Shown here: positions 19,091-26,333 of the stretch, piece by piece | Layout of the letters: each line of letters begins with the position of its first letter | Numbering within the stretch: the first letter of the stretch is position 1 | Source of the DNA: JBNPEO01 sp050490315 | GTDB taxonomy: Bacteria > Actinomycetota > Actinomycetes > Actinomycetales > Micrococcaceae | Assembly (NCBI RefSeq): GCF_050490315.1 | Contig: NZ_JBNPEO010000007.1 | Span: 81,955-145,954, forward strand | DNA length: 64,000 nucleotides | Direction: 5' to 3' | The notes under the pieces: generated by a model | The model's database searches: none | What the model was told of the DNA's origin: nothing | Seen by the model: the letters and a program-made list of their open reading frames with translations, nothing else | Translations under genes and position numbers: made by a program

Positions 19091-19714
19091 CTACAGGACG
19101 ATGAGGCCCGTTGCGTTGTTGCGTGCAGCGTCGAAGCGCTTTGCCACATCGGCCCAGTTGGCGATGTTCCAGAATGCCTTGACGTAGTCAGCCTTGACGT
19201 TGACGTAGTCCAAGTAGAAGGCGTGCTCCCACATGTCCAACATCAGCAGCGGGGTGGTGCCAACGGCAACATTGCCCTGCTGATCGTAGAGCTGCTCGAT
19301 GACCAGGTTGCCGCCGATTGGCTCGTAAGCCAAGAATGCCCAGCCGGAACCCTGCAGGCCAAGGGCTGCTGCGGTGAACTGTGCGCGGAAAGCATCGAAG
19401 GAGCCGAAAGCATCGTCGATGGCAGCTGCGAGCTCACCCTCAGGCTTGTCGCCACCATCCGGGGAGATGTTGTTCCAGAAAACGGAGTGGTTGATGTGAC
19501 CACCGGTGTGGAAAGCAAGGTCCTTGGAAAGGCGGTTGATGTTCGCGAAGTCGTTCTTCTCGCGAGCCTCAGCCAACTGTGCCAGTGCATTGTTTGCGCC
19601 AGTTACATACGCCTGGTGGTGCTTGCTGTGGTGCAGTTCCATAATGCGAGCCGAGATGTTCGGCTCCAAAGCTGCATAATCGTAGGTGAGTTCTGGCAGT
19701 ACGTATTCAGTCAC
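19091..19714 (-). CDS. sodA: Superoxide dismutase (Fe/Mn)
   Basis: A 207-residue Fe/Mn superoxide dismutase. The metal ligands are H28, H76, D160 and H164, the last two in LDMWEHAFYLDY. The GGHINHSVFWNN segment and G72-like context are typical of Mn-type or cambialistic enzymes, but the metal cannot be fixed from sequence alone. Start GTG 19714 has a strong GGAGGA 7 bp upstream; the frame is open to 19771 but the extra residues do not match the family. It stands alone between a terminator and the whiA group. Confidence 0.96.
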   Translation of the reverse strand: MTEYVLPELTYDYAALEPNISARIMELHHSKHHQAYVTGANNALAQLAEAREKNDFANINRLSKDLAFHTGGHINHSVFWNNISPDGGDKPEGELAAAIDDAFGSFDAFRAQFTAAALGLQGSGWAFLAYEPIGGNLVIEQLYDQQGNVAVGTTPLLMLDMWEHAFYLDYVNVKADYVKAFWNIANWADVAKRFDAARNNATGLIVL

Positions 19715-19903
19715 GTAATCCTCCAATGTCTGGGACCATCGGGTCCTATTGATAACTCTCGGATTGTTCATCCACCAGCTCTCACCAGCGGAAACCTTTG
19801 TGGTGCCATCGCCATCGCATTCTCAACGCGATTTCACCAACTAATTCTCATAACCAGTAGTAGGCCTTGGTTATTTCCTTACCCTTTGATCCTAGGCACA
19901 AAG

Positions 19904-20884
19904 TTATTCATCTAGCATGTCTGCCGTCACACTTGCTTCGGTGCTCGGGATTCCCATATCAGCGGCGCGCTTGTCTGCCATCGCCAAAAGGCGCCGGATC
20001 CGGCCTGCGATAGCGTCCTTGGTCATGGGCGGGTCAGCAAGTCTGCCTAGTTCATCTAAGCTCGCTTGCTTGTGAGCCACCCGTAAGGCACCTGCATATT
20101 TCAGGTGATCAGGCACGTCGTCTCCCAGGATTTCTAGAGCACGTTCCACGCGGGCACCTGCCGCCACCGCTGCCTGAGCCGAGCGCCGAAGGTTTGCGTC
20201 GTCAAAATTAGCCAGCCGGTTTGCCGTTGCGCGAACTTCCTTGCGCATACGGCGCTCTTCCCAGACCATCAGTGCATCGTGTGCGCCCATTCGCACCAGG
20301 AGTGCAGCAATGGTGTCGCCGTCCCTGATCACTACCCGGTCCACACCGCGAACCTCGCGAGCCTTGGCCGCAATGTCTAGCCGGCGGGCGGCTCCTACAA
20401 GAGCCAGCGCCGCTTCCGGGCCGGGGCACGTTACTTCAAGGGCTGAAGAACGGCCAGGTTCTGTGAGCGATCCGTGCGCCAAAAACGCACCCCGCCACAC
20501 TGCTTCAGCGTCTGCTGCGGAACCATTAACCACCACGGATGGCAGGCCACGGACGGGGCGGCCTCGCGAATCCAGCAATCCCGTCTGGCGGGCAAGAGCT
20601 TCGCCGTCGCGCACTACCCGGACCACGTAACGGTTGCCTCTGCGCAGGGCACCGCCGGAAACCACAATGATCTCGCTTTGGTGACCGTACACTTCGGCGA
20701 TTGCCGCCCGTAGACGCCGGGCGGTGGACGCTAGATCCACTTCAGCCTCAATAACAATCCGGCCGGAGATGATATGCAGTCCCCCGGCAAAGCGGAGCAT
20801 TGCCGAAACTTCAGCCTTACGTACCGAAGACTTCTTGACGTCGAGGCGGGACAGTTCTTCCTTGACGGATGCTGTTAATGCCAT
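19904..20884 (-). CDS. whiA: WhiA, DNA-binding developmental/cell-division regulator
   Basis: A 326-residue WhiA protein: an N-terminal degenerate LAGLIDADG homing-endonuclease-like domain (residues about 20-200) and a C-terminal helix-turn-helix region (about 230-315, LRVAHKQASLDELGRLADPPMTKDAIAGRIRRLL). WhiA controls division and sporulation genes in Gram-positive bacteria; in non-sporulating actinobacteria its targets are less clear. It lies 9 bp after yvcK, in the conserved cluster uvrC-rapZ-yvcK-whiA. Confidence 0.97.
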   Translation of the reverse strand: MALTASVKEELSRLDVKKSSVRKAEVSAMLRFAGGLHIISGRIVIEAEVDLASTARRLRAAIAEVYGHQSEIIVVSGGALRRGNRYVVRVVRDGEALARQTGLLDSRGRPVRGLPSVVVNGSAADAEAVWRGAFLAHGSLTEPGRSSALEVTCPGPEAALALVGAARRLDIAAKAREVRGVDRVVIRDGDTIAALLVRMGAHDALMVWEERRMRKEVRATANRLANFDDANLRRSAQAAVAAGARVERALEILGDDVPDHLKYAGALRVAHKQASLDELGRLADPPMTKDAIAGRIRRLLAMADKRAADMGIPSTEASVTADMLDE

Positions 20885-20893
20885 GGCATATTC

Positions 20894-21913
20894 CTAACTG
20901 TTCCCAAAGATGTCGTGATAGGCGGCGGCCAATCGCAATGGATCGTGCACAGGCCGCCCGTGCGAGCCACCTACTTTACCGAAGACCACCTCTGCCCCGA
21001 GCATTGCTGCCACTGCCTCAAAGTCTCCGCGGTCGCTCACGGCATTGGGATCGGCCAGAATCACGTCAAAACTCAGCTCGGGTGCATAGCGCTGAATAAC
21101 CCGCAAGTGATCAGTCGCATTCATGCCTGAGGTTTCTTTGGTGTCCACGGCCAAATTCATGGTTAAGCAACGGCGAGCCGGGGTGTCAGCAAGAGCTTGG
21201 CGCATTTCTGGGAGCAAAAGGTGAGGCAACACTGAGGTGTACCAGGACCCCGGCCCGAGAACTACCCAGTCAGCTAGCTCAATAGCGCTGAGCGCCTCGT
21301 TACAGGCTGGTGCTGCTTCTGGAACGAGCCGCACATTTTCCAAGCGGCCAGCAACAGCGCACTTGGCCTGACCAACGATCGTGGTGAGGGTTTCGGTACC
21401 GTCCTCGGATGCCCTGAGGATGTCGCCCTCGATCGTCAGCGGCACACTGGCCATCGGCAGTACTTGTCCTCGGGCACCCAGGAGGGCGCCAGCCCATTTG
21501 AGGCCAGCAACTGTGTCACCGAGCAGTTCCCAGAGGGTAACAATGAGCAAGTTGCCCATAGCGTGGTTGTCCAGAGAACTAGGGACGCCGTTTTTGGTTG
21601 CGAATCGGTGTTGCATCACGTCGCGCCAAGTCCGGCCCCAGTCGGTGTCGTCGCATAATGCGGCCAATGCCATCCGCAGGTCGCCGGGAGGCAATACGTC
21701 GAGTTCCTCTCGCAGCTTGCCGGAGGACCCGCCGTCGTCCGCTACCGTGACGATAGCCGTCAGCTGGGAGGTCAGCAAACGTAAAGCGGACAGCGAGGCG
21801 GACAAGCCGTGACCGCCACCCAATGCCACCACCGCTGGTCCCTTGTCCTGTGAACCGCCCCGTAGTGTGCCTGCCGCCGGGATCAGGGGCAACGGTCCGG
21901 TAAACATACTCAC
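20894..21913 (-). CDS. yvcK: YvcK/CofD-like gluconeogenesis factor
   Basis: A 339-residue member of the CofD-like family that binds UDP-sugars and is needed for growth on gluconeogenic carbon and for cell shape in other bacteria. The N-terminal ALGGGHGLSASLSALR nucleotide-binding loop and TVADDGGSSGKLREEL segment are diagnostic, as are GNLLIVTLWELLGD and VLGPGSWYTSVLPHLL. The GTG start shares one base with the rapZ stop (TAGTG); an ATG two codons in is possible. Coupled expression with rapZ and whiA is expected. Confidence 0.95.
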   Translation of the reverse strand: MSMFTGPLPLIPAAGTLRGGSQDKGPAVVALGGGHGLSASLSALRLLTSQLTAIVTVADDGGSSGKLREELDVLPPGDLRMALAALCDDTDWGRTWRDVMQHRFATKNGVPSSLDNHAMGNLLIVTLWELLGDTVAGLKWAGALLGARGQVLPMASVPLTIEGDILRASEDGTETLTTIVGQAKCAVAGRLENVRLVPEAAPACNEALSAIELADWVVLGPGSWYTSVLPHLLLPEMRQALADTPARRCLTMNLAVDTKETSGMNATDHLRVIQRYAPELSFDVILADPNAVSDRGDFEAVAAMLGAEVVFGKVGGSHGRPVHDPLRLAAAYHDIFGNS

Positions 21914-22863
21914 TATTCGCGTCCCAAATCGCGGTGCCCCGTCGTCACAGTGACGCGCGGAAGTTGCGCAAGGCGCTTAGAAAGTTCGACGGCGACGGCC
22001 ACCGAACGGTGTTTGCCACCTGTGCAGCCAACGGCAATGGTGGCGTAATGCTTGTTTTCGCGCCGGTACCCGTCTAGTACCGGCTCAAGCGCATGAACGT
22101 AGCGCTCAATGAAGTCAGATGCTCCAGCCGCTTGAAGGACAAAGTCGCTGACGTCTTGGTCCAAACCGGTGTGCGGGCGCAGCTGCGGGACCCAGTGGGG
22201 GTTAGGGATAAAACGAACGTCCGCAACATAGTTTGCGTCTACTGGTAAGCCGTATTTAAAACCGAAACTCATCACGTTGAGGCGTAAAGCTACGGGGCCA
22301 GTTTCGGCAAAAAGCTCCGTAACGGCTGTAGCTAGGCCGTGGACGTTAAGATCGCTGGTGTCCAAAACCAAATCTGCGTTGGCTTTGATTTCCTGCAGCT
22401 GTTCACGTTCAGCAGCGATGCCATCGAGAATGCGGCCACCACCTTGGAGCGGGTGTGGCCGGCGCCCCTGTTCAAAGCGCCGGACCAAAACATCGTCTGA
22501 CGCATCCAAAAACAGCACCCGGTAGTGAATGCCACTAGCTGCGAGTGTTCCCAGGGCATCTCGGATGGTGACGTCAAGACCCTTGGACCGAACGTCCACC
22601 ACGGCGGCCAAGCGCGGAATAGAGGTGGGAGCGTGGGAGACGATCTCGGCGAGAGTTCCCAGCATTTGTGGCGGCAAGTTATCCACCACGTACCAGCCAT
22701 GATCTTCAAGCGCGTCGGAGGTAGTGCTGCGGCCAGCTCCGGACATACCGGTAATCACCAGGAGCTCGGCTTCGGCGGGCTTAACGGGCGTCAGCCCGTC
22801 TTTTTGTCCCCCGGTACTTGCAGTCGACTCTGCCATTACGTCAGTTCCGTCCTCTTGACTCAT
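21913..22863 (-). CDS. rapZ: RapZ, nucleotide-binding RNase adapter family protein
   Basis: A 316-residue P-loop protein with Walker A GMSGAGRST at residues 39-47, and the C-terminal domain with CTGGKHRSVAVAVEL and GHRDLGRE. RapZ in Escherichia coli guides RNase E to GlmZ; in actinobacteria, which lack that sRNA system, the role is less defined. The C-terminal domain binds metabolites of cell-wall precursor synthesis in studied cases. The first 30 residues are polar and variable, and a start further in is possible. It ends overlapping the yvcK start by one base. Confidence 0.94.
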   Translation of the reverse strand: MSQEDGTDVMAESTASTGGQKDGLTPVKPAEAELLVITGMSGAGRSTTSDALEDHGWYVVDNLPPQMLGTLAEIVSHAPTSIPRLAAVVDVRSKGLDVTIRDALGTLAASGIHYRVLFLDASDDVLVRRFEQGRRPHPLQGGGRILDGIAAEREQLQEIKANADLVLDTSDLNVHGLATAVTELFAETGPVALRLNVMSFGFKYGLPVDANYVADVRFIPNPHWVPQLRPHTGLDQDVSDFVLQAAGASDFIERYVHALEPVLDGYRRENKHYATIAVGCTGGKHRSVAVAVELSKRLAQLPRVTVTTGHRDLGRE

Positions 22864-22949
22864 TTAGTCCCCGAACGGGACAGTACAACAAAGCTTTGAT
22901 GAAACCTGGACCTCGGACAAACACGCATCCCCGATTGTCTCTACCCTAG

Positions 22950-24920
22950 CTAAGAATCAATGATTTCGCCGGTTGTCATATTTACCGCAGGCGCTTGTTC
23001 CTCTGCGGTCTCCGCATGCAAATGCTGGTCAATGACCTTCGCGAGCGAGGGCCCAATTCCGGGAACACTGAGTAAATCATCAAAAGAGGCCTTACGAATC
23101 ATTTTGACCGAACCGAAGTGCTTCAAAAGTGCTTTGCGCTTGGTCTCCCCTAGGCCAGGAATTGAATCCAAAACTGAAGCTGTCATGGCCTTGCCACGCT
23201 TTTGACGATGGAACGTAATAGCAAAGCGGTGGGCCTCATCACGGATGCGTTGCAGCAAGTACAGGCCCTGTGAAGCGCGGGGCAAAATGACCGGGAAGTC
23301 TGAATCTGGCAGCCAGACTTCCTCTAGACGTTTAGCCAGACCAACTACGTAGACATCGTCAATACCCAGTTCCGCGAGGGCTCTGGCCGCCGCATTCACC
23401 TGGGGCTGTCCACCGTCCACCACCACAAGGTTAGGCGGGTACGCGAACTTGGATCTAGCCGGGGCCGGTGCATCGTCGTCGATCTCGCCAGAGACAGGGG
23501 ATTCAGCCGGAAGCGCAGTTTTGTCTGCAAGGTAGTGCTTAAAACGGCGGGTGAGAACATCATGCATAGCTGCCGTGTCATCTACTGCGGCGGCGCCGGT
23601 GATGGAGAACTTCCGGTAGTCGGACTTCTTGGGGATGCCGTCCTCAACCACCACCATCGATGCAACTACGTTGGTGCCCTGGACGTGGGAAATGTCGTAG
23701 CACTCGATCCGCAAAAGAGCTACGGGCAAATCTAAAGCCTCTTGGAGCTCTTGCAGGGCCAAGGAGCGGGTGGTGATATCCCCCGCACGCCGGCTCTTGT
23801 GTAGCCGCAGCGATTGTTCGGCGTTTTCCTTGACCGTCCCCATCAAAGCTGCCTTGTCTCCACGCTGCGGGACACGAATCTCAACGCGGGACCCTCGCAG
23901 GCCGGAGAGCCAGCCAGTGAGTTCTTCCATGTTGCTCGGTTCCAAGGGAACCAACACTTCGCGAGGGATACGGTCTTGATTGCCGCCTTCCTCGCCGTAA
24001 ACCTGCTGAAGTAGGTGCTCGATGAGTTGGGCCGGGGTGGCATCTTCAACTTTTTCCACCACCCATCCGCGTTGGGCACGAATACGGCCACCACGAATAT
24101 TGAAGACCTGAACGGCGGCTTCAAGTTCGTCGTCGTGGAAAGCAAAAACATCAGCATTGGTGTCATCGTTGAGGACCACAGCGTTACGTTCAAAGACCTT
24201 GCGTAATGCTGCAATGTCATCGCGGATGCGTGCCGCGTATTCGTAGTCGAGTTCGGCTACTGCGGCTTTCATCTGTTTCTCTAGCCGCGTGATGAATTGT
24301 TTGGCTTCACCGCCCATAAAGGAACAAAAGTCTTCGGCCAGCTGACGATGTTCGGCTTCGCTGACTCGGCCTACACACGGCGCTGCGCACTTGTCGATGT
24401 AACCCAATAAGCAGGGGCGGCCGCTTGCCTCGGCACGCCTGAGAACGCCAGCACTACAACTGCGCACTGGAAAAACGCGCAGTACGGTGTCCATGGTCTC
24501 GCGGATTGCTCCGGCCGTGTATGGACCAAAGTAGCGGGTGCCTTTCCGGCGCTCGCCGCGCATCACTTGAACGCGCGGAAACTTCTCCCCCATGGTCACG
24601 GCCAAGTACGGATAAGTTTTGTCGTCCCGGAAAACCACGTTAAAGCGGGGCTTAAATTCTTTGATCCAGGTGTACTCGAGCTGCAGTGACTCGAGCTCGC
24701 TGCCAACCACTGTCCATTCAACGCTCGAAGCGGCATGAACCATGGCATAGGTTTTTGGGGTCAGCCCAGCCGGATTGGCGAAGTATGAATTCAACCGCGA
24801 CCGCAGCGACTTCGCCTTGCCTACGTAGATGACCCTGCCTTGCGGGTCACGGAAGCGGTAAACGCCCGGACCGGTGGGGATTTCGCCGGTCTTGGGACGA
24901 TACGACGCCGGATCAGCCAC
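22950..24920 (-). CDS. uvrC: UvrC, excinuclease ABC subunit C
   Basis: A 656-residue nuclease that makes the dual incisions of nucleotide excision repair. Domains in order: GIY-YIG nuclease (GPGVYRF...VIYVGKAKSLRSRL, residues about 15-45), a cysteine cluster (CSAGVLRRAEASGRPCLLGYIDKCAAPC), the UVR motif (about 205-240), the RNase H-like C-terminal nuclease (ECYDISHVQGTNVVASMVV and VVVDGGQPQ), and a tandem helix-hairpin-helix (SIPGLGETKRKALLKHFGS). Start GTG 24920 lies 2 bp after the plsC stop. uvrA lies four genes upstream on the same strand; uvrB is 15 kb away. Confidence 0.98.
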   Translation of the reverse strand: MADPASYRPKTGEIPTGPGVYRFRDPQGRVIYVGKAKSLRSRLNSYFANPAGLTPKTYAMVHAASSVEWTVVGSELESLQLEYTWIKEFKPRFNVVFRDDKTYPYLAVTMGEKFPRVQVMRGERRKGTRYFGPYTAGAIRETMDTVLRVFPVRSCSAGVLRRAEASGRPCLLGYIDKCAAPCVGRVSEAEHRQLAEDFCSFMGGEAKQFITRLEKQMKAAVAELDYEYAARIRDDIAALRKVFERNAVVLNDDTNADVFAFHDDELEAAVQVFNIRGGRIRAQRGWVVEKVEDATPAQLIEHLLQQVYGEEGGNQDRIPREVLVPLEPSNMEELTGWLSGLRGSRVEIRVPQRGDKAALMGTVKENAEQSLRLHKSRRAGDITTRSLALQELQEALDLPVALLRIECYDISHVQGTNVVASMVVVEDGIPKKSDYRKFSITGAAAVDDTAAMHDVLTRRFKHYLADKTALPAESPVSGEIDDDAPAPARSKFAYPPNLVVVDGGQPQVNAAARALAELGIDDVYVVGLAKRLEEVWLPDSDFPVILPRASQGLYLLQRIRDEAHRFAITFHRQKRGKAMTASVLDSIPGLGETKRKALLKHFGSVKMIRKASFDDLLSVPGIGPSLAKVIDQHLHAETAEEQAPAVNMTTGEIIDS

Positions 24921-24922
24921 CG

Positions 24923-25591
24923 CTAGTCGACGACCTTCGACTGGTTATACGAGGTAGACCGTTCCTGACCGGAAAGCTCAGCGATGGCATCCATAATCTC
25001 GTCAGTGACTTTACGGCGCGCCGGTAGCGAATGGTCAGGGCCAGTCTTGTCAAAGTACAGGGGCTCGCCCACCTTCATGGTGAAGTGATGAGGCTTAAAG
25101 CCTTTCTCGCCGGCCGGCTGCAAGCCTTCGGTGCCAATAAGTCCTACCGGAATCACCGGTGCGCCTGTGGTCAAGGCAAGCCAGCCCACACCGGTTCGGC
25201 CGCGGTAGAGAATCCCGTCCCGGGAACGAGTTCCCTCCGGGTAGATGCCAATACCTTTACCGGCGTCAAGAATGTCCAACAGCGTTTTGAGCGCCTGTAC
25301 GCTCGCCGCCTGCTCGCCACGCTCCACGGGGATGGAACCAACGGATTCAAAAAAAGACTTCATGATTTTGCCTTTGACGCCACCAGTAGTGAAGTACTCC
25401 GCCTTGGCAAAAAAAGCTACGGAACGGGGCATAAGAGCCTGAACGATGACACTGTCAAAGAATGAGAGGTGGTTGGGGGCCACAATAAAGGGACCGTCCG
25501 TGGGTACGTTTTCAAGTCCAATTACAGTGGGGCGGCATGTAGTGGCGATCAGTCCACGTGTGGTCCAGCGAACTGCATCAAATAGCGCCAT
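24923..25591 (-). CDS. 1-acyl-sn-glycerol-3-phosphate acyltransferase (PlsC family)
   Basis: A 222-residue membrane-associated acyltransferase making phosphatidic acid. The catalytic HxxxxD motif is H41-D46 in PNHLSFFDS, and PEGTRSRDG near residue 120 binds the glycerol phosphate. A hydrophobic N-terminal segment probably anchors it to the membrane. The ATG overlaps the end of the HAD gene by 14 bp and the stop is 2 bp from uvrC, so it sits inside the repair run. Actinobacteria have several paralogues, so the exact acceptor is not certain. Confidence 0.9.
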   Translation of the reverse strand: MALFDAVRWTTRGLIATTCRPTVIGLENVPTDGPFIVAPNHLSFFDSVIVQALMPRSVAFFAKAEYFTTGGVKGKIMKSFFESVGSIPVERGEQAASVQALKTLLDILDAGKGIGIYPEGTRSRDGILYRGRTGVGWLALTTGAPVIPVGLIGTEGLQPAGEKGFKPHHFTMKVGEPLYFDKTGPDHSLPARRKVTDEIMDAIAELSGQERSTSYNQSKVVD

Positions 25592-26294
25592 TAGTACTTA
25601 CCTCGCTCAGAGTCGCCCGATAAACGGCGTCTAGTTCTTCAATTTTCATCCGGAGTTCTTCAGCGGTGGAAACTACGGCCGATACCCCTGCTTCCTCGAG
25701 CTCACCTTCTGGGGCGAAGCCCCAACGAACCCCAATACAATCCAGCCCGTTGGCCGAGGCCCCCACAACGTCCTGGTAGCGGTCTCCCACCATTACCGCC
25801 GCAGAGGATTCTAACTCTGCAAGGGCTGCACGCACGATCTCTGCTTTGCCGGGTGCCGAATTTGCGGATGCAGACTCATCGTCTGAGGAGCCGCGAATGG
25901 CAAGGAAATATTTGTCAATCCCATGATGCTCCAGCACAAGGTGTGCCATCGTCTGCGGCTTCTGCGTGGCCACAGCAACTTTCCGTCCGGACGCCGAAAG
26001 TACTTCCAAGAGTTCACGGACGCCGGGATACACCTTGCTCTTGGCAATGCCCGTGGAGCGATATTTCGCCCGGTACCGGAGAATCACTTCATTAATAAGA
26101 TCCTTAGGAACAAGGGCTATGGTCTCCAAGGCATCACTGAGCTTGGGACCAACCATTGCGTCCAACTGAGGCTGATCAGGCACCGGTAATCCCAATGACG
26201 CTAGCGCTGAGGAGATCCCACCCGTTATACCTCCGGCGGGGTCCACAAGAGTGCCATCAAGATCGAAAATTACGGGCACCATTGTTTCAGTCAC
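25578..26294 (-). CDS. HAD-family hydrolase, phosphoglycolate phosphatase-like
   Basis: A 238-residue haloacid-dehalogenase-fold phosphatase. Motif I is FDLDGTLVD with nucleophile D11 and general acid D13; motif II is VATQKP; motif III/IV is MVGDRYQDVVGA. An alpha-helical cap lies between motifs I and II (subfamily IA). Similar proteins are annotated as phosphoglycolate phosphatase or PpaX-like pyrophosphatase, so the substrate is uncertain. GTG 26294 is the start used; ATG at codon 5 is an alternative. It lies 39 bp after uvrA and overlaps plsC. Confidence 0.88.
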   Translation of the reverse strand: MTETMVPVIFDLDGTLVDPAGGITGGISSALASLGLPVPDQPQLDAMVGPKLSDALETIALVPKDLINEVILRYRAKYRSTGIAKSKVYPGVRELLEVLSASGRKVAVATQKPQTMAHLVLEHHGIDKYFLAIRGSSDDESASANSAPGKAEIVRAALAELESSAAVMVGDRYQDVVGASANGLDCIGVRWGFAPEGELEEAGVSAVVSTAEELRMKIEELDAVYRATLSEVSTNGAI

Positions 26295-26333
26295 CGGGTT
26301 AGTTTCTCACGAGCTCACCATCGGCCGAAACTT